A stretch of DNA of 64,000 nt from the NCBI RefSeq assembly GCF_020176695.1, contig NZ_JAIWIA010000001.1:310001-374000 (forward strand), given 5' to 3'. The position numbers and the translations under genes are program-made. Source of the DNA: Massilia sp. MS-15 (GTDB lineage Bacteria > Pseudomonadota > Gammaproteobacteria > Burkholderiales > Burkholderiaceae_D). The notes below the pieces were generated by a model, which saw only the letters and a program-made list of their open reading frames with translations, ran no database searches and was not told the origin of the DNA. Shown one piece after another: positions 34,951 to 45,175 of the stretch. The first letter of the stretch is position 1. Every line of letters begins with the position of its first letter.

Positions 34951-37409
34951 GCCGCGGCCGCCTTTTCCAGTTCGCGCACCATGCGCGCCACGCGGTCGGA
35001 CAGCTTCTCGGTGCTGACCTTTTCGCGGAAACGCTCCACCATCAGCGCGAAGCCGAAGGGCGTGGCGCGCCTCACCTCGCGCAGGACGATGCGGCGCCGG
35101 TGCAGTTCGTCCAGCGTCCCGCGCAGCCGGGTCAGTTCCAGCTCCTGCTCCAGCACCTCGCGCTGGGCCTGGGTGAGCAGCAGGTTGCCGCTGTCATGCT
35201 TGCGGAAGACTTCGAAGAACAGCGAGGACGAGGCCTGCAGTTGCCGGTTCGATTTCGGCTGGCCCGGATAGCCCTGGAACACCAGGCCGGCGATGCGCGC
35301 CACCTCGCGAAAGCGCTGTTGCGACAGCTGGGTCGCGTTCAGGCTGTCCAGCACGTCCTCGAGCAGGCAGCCGGTACCGAGGAGGGCGACATCGGCGCCG
35401 GTGGCGCCGGCGAACAGGCGCTCCCAGCCCACCGGCTCCGGCGTGAGCAGCTCGAACCCGTAGTCGTTGACCGCGATCGAGAAGGTCGCGGGCTGCATGC
35501 GCCCCAGCCGGTAGGCCAGCAGCGCGGCCAGGCCGGTATGCACCGAGCGGCCGCCGAACGGATACACGAACAGGTGGTGGCCTTCGCGGCTCTTCATGCT
35601 TTCGATGACCAGGGTCTCGTTGGTCGGCAGCGCCGACCAGCGGCACTGGATCTCGATCAGCGGGCGCAGCGCCTGCATTTCCGGGCCGTCGTAGATGCCC
35701 TGCGAGGCCAGGCGCAGTTCTTCCAGCGCCGCGTGCGCCAGCTCCGAGGACATCGGCATCTTGGCCCCGCCCCAGCGCGCGATGGCGCCGCGGCTGGCGT
35801 TCGCGCGCTTCACGAAGGCCGTCATCTCGTGCACCCGCACGAATTCCAGGATGCGCCCGCCGAACAGGAAATGGTCGCCCGGCTTCAGGCGCGCGATGAA
35901 GGATTCCTCGACGCTGCCGATGCGCCCTCCGCTCATGTACTTCACCGAGATGCTGGCATCGGACACGATGGTGCCGATGCCCATGCGGTGGCGGCGCCCG
36001 ATGGCGGCGTCGGGCACGCGGTAGACGCCCTCCTCGTCCGGCAGCACGCGCCGGTATTCCGGGTACACGGTCAGGCTCTGGCCGCCGCGCGCGACGAAGT
36101 CGAGCGCCCACTGCCATTCTTCCTCGTCCAGGTGCCGGTAGGACCAGGCGCGCCTGACTTCCTGGTACAGTTCGCCGGAGCGGAACCCGCCGCCCAGCGC
36201 CACCGTCACCAGGTGCTGCACCAGCACGTCGAAGGGTTTGTTGGGCACGTAGCGGCCCTCGATGCGGCGCGCCGCCACCGCTTTCTTGGCGCCGGCGGCC
36301 TCCAGCAGTTCCAGGCTGTTGGTCGGCACCAGGGTCACGCGCGACACCCGTCCCGGTGCGTGGCCACTGCGTCCGGCGCGCTGCAGCAGGCGCGCGATGC
36401 CCTTGGCGCTGCCCACCTGCAGCACGCGCTCGACCGGCAGGAAGTCCACGCCCAGGTCCAGGCTGGCGGTGCAGATCACGGCCTTCAGCTCGCCCTTCTT
36501 CAAGCCCGCCTCGACCCATTCGCGCACCTCGCGGTCGAGCGAACCGTGGTGCAATGCGAGCACGCCCGCCCAGTCGGGGCGCGCATCGATGATGTTCTGG
36601 TACCAGATCTCGGACTGGGCCCGGGTGTTGGTGAAGACCAGGGTCGCAGCGTGTCCTTCGATCTCGCGGATCACCGGCTCCAGCATCTGCAGGCCCATGT
36701 GGCCGCCCCAGGGAAAGCGCGCCACGTTCTCCGGGATCAGGCAATCGACCTGGATCTTCTTGCGCAGGTCGCCCTCGACCAGCACGCCCTCGTCGCCGCC
36801 CAGCAGCACCTGGCGCGCCAGGTCGAGGTCGCCCATGGTGGCCGACACGCCCCACACCAGCAGCTCCGGACGCCAGTGGCGCAGCCTGGCCAGCGCCAGC
36901 TGCACCTGCACCCCGCGCTTGCTGCCCATCAGTTCGTGCCACTCGTCGATGACGATCATGTCCAGCTGCCGGAACTGCTCGGCCGCCTGCGCATGGCTCA
37001 GCATCAGCGACAGGCTCTCGGGCGTGGTCACCAGGGCGGCCGGCATCCTGCGCGTCTGGCGCGCGCGCTCGGCGCTGGACGTGTCGCCGGTGCGCGCGCC
37101 GACCTGCCATTCGGGCAGCAGCTGGGCGGTGCTCTCTTCCAGCGCGCGCATGGTGTCGGCCGCCAGCGCCCGCATCGGCGTGATCCACAGCACCCGCAGA
37201 CCGCTTCCTGCGCGGCCGCCCTGCAGGCCGGCACGCTGCAGGGCCGCGAACCAGACGGCGAAGGTCTTGCCGGCGCCGGTGTTCGCATGCAGCAGGCCGG
37301 ACTCACCCTGCAGCGCCGCCTTCCACACCGCGCGCTGGAAGGGAAAAGGCTTCCAGCCGCGCGCCGCGAACCAGGCGTCGACGCGCTCGGTGACGGGGTT
37401 TTTACTCAT
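34947..37409 (-). CDS. Ligase-associated DEXH-box helicase (Lhr-like)
   Basis: 820 residues. It starts [32 protein letters not shown] (Q-motif-like); motif I is [14 protein letters not shown], motif [14 protein letters not shown] (a DEWH variant) and motif [14 protein letters not shown]. The C-terminal half is the Lhr winged-helix/beta-barrel part ([22 protein letters not shown]). Lhr-type enzymes are 3'-5' DNA translocases that unwind RNA:DNA hybrids. The start overlaps the ligase stop by 4 bases. Confidence 0.93.
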   Translation of the reverse strand: MSKNPVTERVDAWFAARGWKPFPFQRAVWKAALQGESGLLHANTGAGKTFAVWFAALQRAGLQGGRAGSGLRVLWITPMRALAADTMRALEESTAQLLPEWQVGARTGDTSSAERARQTRRMPAALVTTPESLSLMLSHAQAAEQFRQLDMIVIDEWHELMGSKRGVQVQLALARLRHWRPELLVWGVSATMGDLDLARQVLLGGDEGVLVEGDLRKKIQVDCLIPENVARFPWGGHMGLQMLEPVIREIEGHAATLVFTNTRAQSEIWYQNIIDARPDWAGVLALHHGSLDREVREWVEAGLKKGELKAVICTASLDLGVDFLPVERVLQVGSAKGIARLLQRAGRSGHAPGRVSRVTLVPTNSLELLEAAGAKKAVAARRIEGRYVPNKPFDVLVQHLVTVALGGGFRSGELYQEVRRAWSYRHLDEEEWQWALDFVARGGQSLTVYPEYRRVLPDEEGVYRVPDAAIGRRHRMGIGTIVSDASISVKYMSGGRIGSVEESFIARLKPGDHFLFGGRILEFVRVHEMTAFVKRANASRGAIARWGGAKMPMSSELAHAALEELRLASQGIYDGPEMQALRPLIEIQCRWSALPTNETLVIESMKSREGHHLFVYPFGGRSVHTGLAALLAYRLGRMQPATFSIAVNDYGFELLTPEPVGWERLFAGATGADVALLGTGCLLEDVLDSLNATQLSQQRFREVARIAGLVFQGYPGQPKSNRQLQASSSLFFEVFRKHDSGNLLLTQAQREVLEQELELTRLRGTLDELHRRRIVLREVRRATPFGFALMVERFREKVSTEKLSDRVARMVRELEKAAAA

Positions 37410-39067
37410 GCTTGGCCCATGCCTTCGCCATGGCCCGGCCCTGCCGCGGCCAGCAGGCCCTTCAGGGTGTCGAGGGTATCCGCGTCCTCGACCGGCTTGT
37501 CGTCGCGGCGCCGCAGGATGCGCGGGAAGCGCACCGCGATGCCGGCCTTGTGGCGGGTCGACAGGGCGATGCCCTCGAAGCCGATCTCGAACACCATGGT
37601 CGGCTTCACCGAGCGCACCGGCCCGAATTTCTCGATGGTGGTCTTGCGCACGGCATGGTCGACCTGCCGGATCTCGGCGTCGGTCAGGCCGGAATAGGCC
37701 TTGGCGAACGGCACCAGGCGGCGCTCCTCCGCTTCACCATCCCAGACCGCGAAGGTGTAGTCGGTGTACAGCGAGGCGCGCCGCCCGCTGCCGGCCTGGG
37801 CATAGATCAGCACCGCGTCCACCGTATACGGATCGATCTTCCACTTCCACCAGGTGCCGACATCCTTGGTGCGGCCCACCCCGTAGCGGGCGTCGCGCGC
37901 CTTGAGCATCATGCCCTCGACGCCGCGCGCGCGCGACTCGGCGCGCAGGACCGCGAGCGCGTCCCAGCTGTCGGACCGGATCACCGGCGCCAGACGCAGC
38001 TGCGGCGCCGCGATCGCCGCCAGTTCGGTCTCCAGCAGCGCGCGCCGTTCGTGCTGGGGCAGCGCACGCAGGTCGACGCCACCGAATTCGAGCAGGTCGT
38101 AGCAGCACAGCACGGCCGGCAGCTCGGCCAGCAGCTTCGGGCCGAGGGTCTTGCGCCCGATGCGCTTCTGCAGGTCGGCGAAGGGCGCCGGCGCCTCGCA
38201 GCCGGGCTGCCAGATCAGCACTTCGCCATCGAGCACCGTCCCTTCCGGAAGGCGCAGGTTGGCCAGTTCCGGGAAGCGTTCGGTGATCAGGTCTTCGCCG
38301 CGCGACCACAGGAAATTCTGGCCGCCGCGGCGCACCAGCTGGGCGCGGATGCCGTCGTACTTCCACTCCACCTGCCAGTCGTCGATCTCGCCCAATGCCG
38401 CCGGCTCGCCCTGCAGCTGGTGGGCCAGGAAGAAGGGATAGGGCTGGCCGCCGCGCAGCTGGTGCTCTTCGTCCGACTGGGCGGCGATCAGCTGCAGGAA
38501 GCTGGCGGCAGTCGGCCGCACCGAATTGTCGGTCCAGCCCATCAGGCGCTGCGCCACCAGCTTGCTGTCCACCGCGGCGATCGCCGCCAGCGCGCGCGTC
38601 ACCAGCAGGCGCGAGACGCCGACCCGGAATCCGCCGCCGATCAGCTTGACGAACAGGAAGCGCTCGCGCCAGTCGAGTTCATCCCAGGCCGCGAACAGGG
38701 CTGCGCGGATGGTACCCGGGTCGGCGCCGCGCAAGGGACCGATCCTCTCCTCCATCCATTCGGCCAGGCCGACATCGCTGCGCCGGCTCGGCGGCGGCAG
38801 GATATGGGCGATGGTCTCGGCCATGTCGCCCACGGCGTGGTAGGACTCGTCGAACAGCCACTCGTCCAGGCCCGCGTATTCGATCGCGTACTGGCGCAGC
38901 AGCTTGGTGGGCACGGCCTGGCGCGGCTTGCCGCCGGCCAGGAAGTACACCGCCCAGGCCGCGTTCTCGGGCGCGGCCTGCGAGAAATAGGATTGCAGGG
39001 CGTCGAGCTTGCGGGTGGTGGACGTGGTGTCGTCGAGTTCGGCGTAAAGGCGGGCGAATTCACGCAT
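37406..39067 (-). CDS. ATP-dependent DNA ligase
   Basis: 553 residues. An N-terminal helical DNA-binding domain (about 1-200, with [18 protein letters not shown]) is followed by the adenylation domain with nucleophilic Lys in [14 protein letters not shown], then motif [12 protein letters not shown], motif [11 protein letters not shown], motif V WWKWK and an OB fold ending [12 protein letters not shown]. It seals nicks and breaks in repair rather than at the replication fork, where LigA (not in the window) works. It overlaps the exonuclease end by 8 bases. Confidence 0.93.
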   Translation of the reverse strand: MREFARLYAELDDTTSTTRKLDALQSYFSQAAPENAAWAVYFLAGGKPRQAVPTKLLRQYAIEYAGLDEWLFDESYHAVGDMAETIAHILPPPSRRSDVGLAEWMEERIGPLRGADPGTIRAALFAAWDELDWRERFLFVKLIGGGFRVGVSRLLVTRALAAIAAVDSKLVAQRLMGWTDNSVRPTAASFLQLIAAQSDEEHQLRGGQPYPFFLAHQLQGEPAALGEIDDWQVEWKYDGIRAQLVRRGGQNFLWSRGEDLITERFPELANLRLPEGTVLDGEVLIWQPGCEAPAPFADLQKRIGRKTLGPKLLAELPAVLCCYDLLEFGGVDLRALPQHERRALLETELAAIAAPQLRLAPVIRSDSWDALAVLRAESRARGVEGMMLKARDARYGVGRTKDVGTWWKWKIDPYTVDAVLIYAQAGSGRRASLYTDYTFAVWDGEAEERRLVPFAKAYSGLTDAEIRQVDHAVRKTTIEKFGPVRSVKPTMVFEIGFEGIALSTRHKAGIAVRFPRILRRRDDKPVEDADTLDTLKGLLAAAGPGHGEGMGQA

Positions 39068-40115
39068 CGGGCGCTCCTTCCGGCGCCGCCTCCCTGCCCG
39101 CTGCCGCCCCGGCCGGCGGCAGCGCCTCGTCCTCTTCCTCGTCGCCGTACTCGGTGTCGAAACCCTTGGCGTCCAGGCCGTTCTGGCACAGCCAGCGCAC
39201 CATGGTCGGGATCGAACCGTGGGTGACGATCACCTGTTCGGCGCCGGTGGCCTGGATCGCGCTCATCAGCCCCGGCCAGTCGGCATGGTCGGACAGCACG
39301 AAACCGCGGTCCACGCCGCGCCGGCGGCGCGCCCCGCGCAGCAGCATCCAGCCGCTGGCGAAGGAATCGCTGTAGTCGCCGAAGCGCTTCATCCAGGGCG
39401 AGCCGCTGCTCGACGGCGGTGCGATCACGATGGCCCGGCGCAGCAGGGCCTTGTCGATCTCGCTGACCATGTGGGTTTCCGGCAGCGCGACGCCGCCCGC
39501 GCGGTAGACGCGGTTGAGCGGCTCCACCGCGCCGTGGCAGACGATCGGGCCGATCGATGGATCCAGGCGCGACAGGATACGCTGGGCCTTGCCGAAGGAA
39601 TACGCGAACACCACGCTGCAGCGCCCCTCGTCCGCGTTGCGGCGCCACCAGGCGTTCATCTCGTCGATCACCTGCTGTTCCGGGTCCCAGCGGTAGATCG
39701 GCAGGCCGAAGGTCGATTCGGTGATGAAGGTGTCGCAGCGCACCGGCTCGAAAGGCGCGCAGGTTTTATCGGGTTCCACCTTGTAGTCGCCCGAGGCGAC
39801 CCAGACTTCGCCGCCGCACTCCATGCGGATCTGGGCCGAACCAAGCACGTGGCCGGCCGGGTGCAGTGAAATGCGCACGCCGTTGTGGGTGACCGTCTCG
39901 CCGTATTCCAGGCCCTGTACGTGGATGTCGCCGAGGCGCGACTTCAGCACGCCGACGCCGGGCGCCGCTGCCAGGTAGTGGCCATGGCCGTAGCGCGCAT
40001 GGTCGCCGTGGGCATGCGTGATCACGGCGCGGTCGACCGGGCGCCAGGGGTCGATGTAGAACCCGCCGGGCACGCAGTACAGGCCCTCCTTGCGAACGAC
40101 GACCATGTCTCCCAT
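39060..40115 (-). CDS. Ligase-associated MBL-fold exonuclease
   Basis: 351 residues, metallo-beta-lactamase/beta-CASP fold as in SNM1/Pso2 and CPSF nucleases. The metal motif ITHAHGDHARYG (HxHxDH) is near residue 33, then LHPAGHVLGSAQI and SGDYKVEPD. The beta-CASP part contains VLSDHADWPGL. It should trim or open damaged DNA ends. The acidic, Ala-rich C-terminal tail overlaps the ligase start. The start at 40115 has AAAGGA upstream. Confidence 0.92.
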   Translation of the reverse strand: MGDMVVVRKEGLYCVPGGFYIDPWRPVDRAVITHAHGDHARYGHGHYLAAAPGVGVLKSRLGDIHVQGLEYGETVTHNGVRISLHPAGHVLGSAQIRMECGGEVWVASGDYKVEPDKTCAPFEPVRCDTFITESTFGLPIYRWDPEQQVIDEMNAWWRRNADEGRCSVVFAYSFGKAQRILSRLDPSIGPIVCHGAVEPLNRVYRAGGVALPETHMVSEIDKALLRRAIVIAPPSSSGSPWMKRFGDYSDSFASGWMLLRGARRRRGVDRGFVLSDHADWPGLMSAIQATGAEQVIVTHGSIPTMVRWLCQNGLDAKGFDTEYGDEEEDEALPPAGAAAGREAAPEGAPDA

Positions 40116-40131
40116 GCGGTCCTTTCCCGGT

Positions 40132-41856
40132 TCAGTGCTGTGCGTCGGCCGGCGCGAGAAACTCGGCCAGGAAGGTGCGCGGCTCTTCCTGGTCCGCGAA
40201 CGCCAGGGTCACCTGGTCGCCGGCGATGGCGACCACGGTCCCTTCCCCATATTTCGGCGACTTCGCGCGGCCGCCGACTTCGAACTGCGGACCACTCGGC
40301 GCAGGCACAGGGTCATGGGCGAACTCGTCGTCGCGGATGACGATGTCCTCCGTGAGCGTGAGCGCCGGCGGATTCAGGCAGTTGTCGCACTTGCAGCACT
40401 TCTCGAAGCCCTCGACCGTGTCGCCAAAATAGTCCAGCAACAACTTCCAGCGGCAAAAACCGCTGACGGCATAGCCTACCATCTGGTCAAGCGCTTCGCG
40501 ATCCCGTTCGGCCTTCTGGACATAGACCTCGGCCAGTTCCGTGAACTGTCCCGGGTCAGGTTCCTTACTCGTCAACAAGAACTCGAGCTTGCGGTTCTGG
40601 CGCAGCAGCTTGCCGTCCTTGAGCAGCTTGAGGCAGACCTTCAGCTTGGCCTCGCCCGCCTCTTCCAGCGTCTCACCGAGGCGTTCGTAGATGACCGCGC
40701 CCTCCTGCGCCAGTTCGCGCACGGCGCCATACACGGTCTGCAGCTCGGCGGCGCTCGGATAGTGCTTCACCAGGAAGAATTGCTGGATGCGCTTGTCGTC
40801 CTGCAGGAAGAGCAGCGTGCAGTGCGCATCCAGACCGTCACGTCCGGCGCGGCCCGATTCCTGGTAGTAGGACTCGAGGTTGGCGGGAATCTGCAGGTGG
40901 ATCACGAAGCGGGTGTCGCTCTTGTCGATCCCCATGCCGAAGGCATTGGTGGCCACCATCACGCGGCGTTCGCCGTTCATGAACATGTCCTGGTTCAGCT
41001 TGCGCTCGGCCGCCGGCAGTTTGCCGTGGTAGATCGTGACCGATTCGCCCGCCTCTTCCAGCACGGCCAGCATCTCCTCGGCCACCTTGACGGTGGCGGC
41101 GTAGACGATGCCGACGCCGTCGGTGTCCTGCACCAGCTTCAAGGCCTGCGCCAGCTTTTCCTGCGGATTGGTCACCTGCACCACGCCATAGTGCAGATTC
41201 GGCCGGTAGATGCCGGTGTTAATCACGTTCATCCTGGGGCGGCCCAACTGCTTGCGGATGTCGGCGATCACGTCCTCGGTGGCGGTCGCGGTCAGGGCCA
41301 GCACCGGCGGCTTGCCGAGCGCATCGATGGCGGCGGCGATGCCGATGTAGGCCGGGCGGAAGTCGTGCCCCCACTGCGAGATGCAGTGGGCTTCGTCGAT
41401 CACCACGATGTCGAGCGTGACCCCCTTGAGCACCGCGATGAACTCGGGCGAGAGCAGGCGCTCCGGGGTACAGAACACGATCTCGCAGTCTTCGTTCGCA
41501 ATCGCCTCGATGGCGGCCGCTTCTTCCTCGGCATTCAGGCTGCTGTTGACCTGGACCGAGCGGATGCCCAGCTCTTCGAGTTTCTCGAGCTGGTCCTTCA
41601 TCAGCGAGATCAGGGGCGAGACCACGATGGTGATCCCGTCCAGCATCTTGGCGGGGATCTGGTAGCACAGCGATTTGCCGCCGCCGGTCGGCATGATCGC
41701 CAGCGTGTCCTTGCCGTCGAGGACGCTGTCGATGACCTGTTGCTGGCCTTCGCGCAGCTGCTCGATACCGAAAACGGAGCGCAGCAGGCGACGGATGGTG
41801 TTGCGGCGCACGGCCAGCAGGCCGCGGTGCAGGAGTTTGGGTTCGTGTCGGGTCAT
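40132..41856 (-). CDS. recQ: RecQ family DNA helicase
   Basis: 574 residues, a 3'-5' helicase. Motif 0 is FGIEQLREGQQQVI, motif I PTGGGKSLCYQ, motif II VIDEAHCISQWGHDFRP and motif VI QESGRAGRDG. The zinc-binding domain is CRWKLLLDYFGD...CCKCDNC. There is no HRDC domain; the last 70 residues end in VGGRAKSPKYGEGTVVAIAGDQVTLAF, which resembles the Tudor-like C-terminal module of UvrD/PcrA and may bind partner proteins. The start at 41856 (MTRHEPKLLHRG) is chosen over a longer reading to 41892. It stands first in the repair block, 16 bases before the exonuclease. No LexA box is visible upstream. Confidence 0.92.
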   Translation of the reverse strand: MTRHEPKLLHRGLLAVRRNTIRRLLRSVFGIEQLREGQQQVIDSVLDGKDTLAIMPTGGGKSLCYQIPAKMLDGITIVVSPLISLMKDQLEKLEELGIRSVQVNSSLNAEEEAAAIEAIANEDCEIVFCTPERLLSPEFIAVLKGVTLDIVVIDEAHCISQWGHDFRPAYIGIAAAIDALGKPPVLALTATATEDVIADIRKQLGRPRMNVINTGIYRPNLHYGVVQVTNPQEKLAQALKLVQDTDGVGIVYAATVKVAEEMLAVLEEAGESVTIYHGKLPAAERKLNQDMFMNGERRVMVATNAFGMGIDKSDTRFVIHLQIPANLESYYQESGRAGRDGLDAHCTLLFLQDDKRIQQFFLVKHYPSAAELQTVYGAVRELAQEGAVIYERLGETLEEAGEAKLKVCLKLLKDGKLLRQNRKLEFLLTSKEPDPGQFTELAEVYVQKAERDREALDQMVGYAVSGFCRWKLLLDYFGDTVEGFEKCCKCDNCLNPPALTLTEDIVIRDDEFAHDPVPAPSGPQFEVGGRAKSPKYGEGTVVAIAGDQVTLAFADQEEPRTFLAEFLAPADAQH

Positions 41857-41952
41857 GATGGAAGCTACTCTATGCCTGCCCCATGCGCACAACTATAGGA
41901 CGCCACCTACCAAACCCGTAGGAAGTCATCGATAACACGGCCTCGAACCGTC

Positions 41953-41965
41953 GTGACAATGTCAC
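41953..41965. repeat. 13-bp palindrome between recQ and the small ORF
   Basis: GTGACA-A-TGTCAC. On the plus strand it lies about where a -35 would be for a TACAAT -10 at 41978-41983. A candidate operator for the small gene at 42075, or for recQ. Confidence 0.4.
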
Positions 41966-42074
41966 AAGGTTTATTCCTACAATTGGACGGAGTTTTTGCC
42001 GATGGCAAGCAATGAGGGCGATGCCTAAGATGACACCATCGCTACTACGCATTCAACCGATTAGGAGTCTCATC

Positions 42075-42194
42075 ATGGCACGCCACCATCCAATGACCTG
42101 GACCGCAGTCCACCTGGCCCTGGCCAGCGCGGCCACCTGGCTGCTGCTCGAGACCGAAGCGCTGACCGGCGCCCTGTTGGTGGCGTTTCACTGA
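42075..42194 (+). CDS. Possible 39-residue membrane peptide
   Basis: MARHHPMTWTAVHLALASA..., with one hydrophobic helix (about 9-35) and an AGGAG ribosome-binding site 7 bases before the ATG. No family is recognised. It is the only plus-strand gene in the 34-55 kb interval and faces the hybrid kinase convergently, with a palindrome and possible promoter upstream. In-frame longer readings lack a ribosome site. Real or spurious cannot be decided from sequence alone. Confidence 0.5.
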   Translation: MARHHPMTWTAVHLALASAATWLLLETEALTGALLVAFH

Positions 42195-42234
42195 CTGGTG
42201 CCCTGGCTACCCTGCTCGATGGAGCAGGAAGTGC

Positions 42235-45063
42235 TCAGGCGGTGACTGTCGCGGCCTGCAGCGCTGTCCGTAGCATATCCAGGGAATACGGCTTCGGCAG
42301 GATTTCCACACCGCTTTCTTCCATGAGCCCGCCAATGCCGCTTGCCATCAAGAATTGGAGGTGGGGGTAACGGGCTTTCGCGAGCTGGACCAGGTCATCG
42401 CCCTGGATACCTGGCAACTGGTGGTCAGTCATCAGGATCTGGATGTCGGGTGCGAGCTTTGCCAACGCTTCCTCCGCGCTAGCGACCGCCACTACCGCAT
42501 ATCCCAGGAACTCGACCATGTCGCGCGTATTGGCACGGATATCGGCGTCGTCTTCCACCAGCAATACCTTGACGCATGCAGATGCAGGCGACGAGATTTC
42601 GCAAGCGGCCTCGAGTGGCAACTGTGCCTGCGGGGCGACGTGCCGCTGCTTTTCGTTGGCCAAAACATGCCGGATCTTTCTGGCCAGACCCTCCGTGGTG
42701 TAAGGCTTCCCAATCAGCTCGACGCCGCGGTCGAGGCGGCCTCCGTGGACAATCGCATTCTCCGTATAGCCTGAAGTGAAGAGTACGGCAAGTGCTGGCA
42801 GGCGCTCTTTCGCCTTACGCGCAAGTTCCGGGCTGCGCAAGGGCCCCGGCATCACGACGTCGGTGAACAGCAGGTCGATGTGCACGCCGCTGTCGATGAC
42901 GGTCAGCGCGGCGCTGGCATCATTGGCCTTGAGCACGCGGTATCCCAGCGTGGTCAGGATATCGACCGCCGTCGCCCGCACAGCATCGTCATCCTCGACC
43001 ACCAGGACGGTTTCGCTGCCCCCCACCACCGGCTGCGTCTCCAGAGGGACATAGGCATCTTCTGCATCGAGCGAACGCGGCAGGTAAAGCTTGATGGTCG
43101 TGCCTTCGCCGATCTCGCTGTAGATCTTGATGTGCCCTCCGGACTGCTTGACCAGGCCATACACCATCGATAGTCCCAGGCCCGTGCCCTTTCCTTCCGC
43201 CTTGGTCGAAAAGAAGGGTTCGAAGGCCTGGCGCATGACTTCGGGTGTCATGCCGCTGCCCGTATCGGTGACGGCGATGACCACGTATTGCCCAGGAGAA
43301 ACATCCGGATGGGTGGTGCAGTAAGCGGCATCGAGCAAGGCGTTGTTGACTTCGATCGTCAGCTTGCCGAGGCCGTCCATCGCATCGCGCGCGTTGATGG
43401 CCAGGTTGAGTATGGCGTTTTCCAGTTGCACGATGTCGACCGAGGTGCTCCAGAGGCCACCGGAGACTACCGATTCCATCTCGATTTCCTCGCCCAGGCT
43501 GCGGCGCAGCATGTCTTCGATGCCCGTGATCAGGCGACCGACCTTGATCACCTTTGGTTCAAGCGGCTGCTTGCGCGCGAAGGACAGCAGGGAGCTGGCC
43601 AGCTTGGCGCCGCGCTCGACGCTGGCCAGCGCATTCTCGGCCCTGCGGCGAACGGATGGCATGGCGTTCACCTCGGCCGCCATCAATTGCAGGTTACCGG
43701 AGATCACCTGCAGGAGATTGTTGAAGTCGTGGGCCACGCCGCCGGTCAGCTTCCCGATCGTTTCCATTTTCTGGGCTTGTTGCAGGGCCGCTTCGGTCTG
43801 CCGCATGGCCTCGGCATGTTGCAGCTCCGCGGTGATGTCCCTGCCGATCGCGTGGATGAAATGCGCATCGGGCACGGCCGTCCACGACAGTGTGCAATAC
43901 GTGCCATCCACCCGGCGGTAGCGATTCTCGAAACGGAACACATGGGCGCCACTGCTCAGTGAGCTGACGCGCTCGATGGTAGCCTGCACATCGTCGGGAT
44001 GGACGAAGTCGAGGAAGGACGTCCCGATGACGTCCTGCTCGCGCCAGCCCAGGGTGGACATGAATGCGGGGTTGACGGCCGTCAGGCTGGCATTGAAGTC
44101 GGCGATGAGCATGATGTCTTTCGACAGGCGCCAGATGCGGTCGCGCTCGGCAGTCCTGACCGAGACCTGTTCCTCCAGGGTTGCGTTGAGGCTGACGAGT
44201 GCCTGGGCGGTCGCCTTCTGCTCTTCGATATCGGTGTTACTTCCGATCCAGCGCACCACCTCGCCATGCTCGTTGCGCATCGGCACGCCCCGCACCAGGT
44301 GCCAGCGGTAGGCGCCGTCCTGGCGCCGGATGCGGAACTCCACTTCGTATTCGATCCCGGCCGCGATCGATGCGGACCAGCGCTCGACGACAGTCGGCAG
44401 GTCGTCCGGGTGGATGATGCTGGCCCAGGCATCGCCATCGAGTTCGCCTTCGCGGACGCCGGAATACGCATAGACGCGCTGGTTGAACCAGTCGAGCCGG
44501 CCATCGGCCGGCGCCGTCCATACGTGGTGCGGCATTGCCTGGGCAAAGGTGCGGAATTTGACCTCGCTCTCACGCAGTGCCGCTTCGGCCTTGATCTTCA
44601 GGCTGGTTTCGATAACGACCGCTAGCACGCCGACGATGCCGCCGTTCTCGTCGACGACCGGAGAATAGTCGAGGTTCATCCAGACCTGTTCCGGCGCGCC
44701 GCTTCGGTGCAGGGTGAGCTCCTGGTCAACATAACTGAGCGTTTCGCCACGCATGACGCACTTCATCACATTGTCGTTGAAGTCCGCCACTTCGGGCCAC
44801 CCTTCCCGCACTTTCGAGCCGAGCAGCTGCGGATGACGTCCTCCGGCAAAGCCCGAGTACGCATCGTTATAGATCATGAAGCCATCCTCGCCCCACAAGG
44901 TCACGATGGGTACCGGCGAGCGAAGGATCGCGCCGACCGTGGTCTTGAGCACACCAGGCCAGCCATGAATCGGCCCCAGTGCGGTCCGGTCCCATGGATA
45001 GGCGCGAATCAGTTCTGCGGTCTTGCTACCGACGTTCATGAAGCCGAAAGGATCGAGTGGCAT
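42235..45063 (-). CDS. PAS-containing hybrid histidine kinase with two receivers
   Basis: 942 residues, with no membrane segments, so cytoplasmic. Three PAS domains occupy about 15-425 (first LWGEDGFMIYNDAYSGFAG, second WTAPADGRLDWFNQRVYAYSG, third LIADFNASLTAVNPAFMSTLGW), followed by the His box GGVAHDFNNLLQVISGN, HATPase (N box NLAINARDAMD, G boxes DTGSGM and GTGLGLSMVYG) and two receiver domains (VLVVEDDDAVRATAV with Asp in LLFTDVVMPG; VLLVEDDADIRAN with Asp in ILMTDHQLPG). It presumably senses an internal signal and phosphorelays to an unlinked partner. Confidence 0.92.
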   Translation of the reverse strand: MPLDPFGFMNVGSKTAELIRAYPWDRTALGPIHGWPGVLKTTVGAILRSPVPIVTLWGEDGFMIYNDAYSGFAGGRHPQLLGSKVREGWPEVADFNDNVMKCVMRGETLSYVDQELTLHRSGAPEQVWMNLDYSPVVDENGGIVGVLAVVIETSLKIKAEAALRESEVKFRTFAQAMPHHVWTAPADGRLDWFNQRVYAYSGVREGELDGDAWASIIHPDDLPTVVERWSASIAAGIEYEVEFRIRRQDGAYRWHLVRGVPMRNEHGEVVRWIGSNTDIEEQKATAQALVSLNATLEEQVSVRTAERDRIWRLSKDIMLIADFNASLTAVNPAFMSTLGWREQDVIGTSFLDFVHPDDVQATIERVSSLSSGAHVFRFENRYRRVDGTYCTLSWTAVPDAHFIHAIGRDITAELQHAEAMRQTEAALQQAQKMETIGKLTGGVAHDFNNLLQVISGNLQLMAAEVNAMPSVRRRAENALASVERGAKLASSLLSFARKQPLEPKVIKVGRLITGIEDMLRRSLGEEIEMESVVSGGLWSTSVDIVQLENAILNLAINARDAMDGLGKLTIEVNNALLDAAYCTTHPDVSPGQYVVIAVTDTGSGMTPEVMRQAFEPFFSTKAEGKGTGLGLSMVYGLVKQSGGHIKIYSEIGEGTTIKLYLPRSLDAEDAYVPLETQPVVGGSETVLVVEDDDAVRATAVDILTTLGYRVLKANDASAALTVIDSGVHIDLLFTDVVMPGPLRSPELARKAKERLPALAVLFTSGYTENAIVHGGRLDRGVELIGKPYTTEGLARKIRHVLANEKQRHVAPQAQLPLEAACEISSPASACVKVLLVEDDADIRANTRDMVEFLGYAVVAVASAEEALAKLAPDIQILMTDHQLPGIQGDDLVQLAKARYPHLQFLMASGIGGLMEESGVEILPKPYSLDMLRTALQAATVTA

Positions 45064-45175
45064 GTGCGACGCCCGGATGAGCCAAAGAGCACGATTTTAC
45101 GCGGACACGTGCGCGGATGGTAGCGCCACGCCAAGCGTGCGCGGGCTTGGGCAGCGTTCCGGCTGCATCGCCTGC

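Noticed and set aside
34788-37697. 969-codon plus-strand open frame
   Set aside because: Antisense to the DEXH helicase; no ribosome site or recognisable domain.
41857-42074. LexA box controlling recQ and the repair operon
   Set aside because: No CTGT-N8-ACAG match was found upstream of recQ; the palindrome GTGACA-A-TGTCAC has the wrong form.
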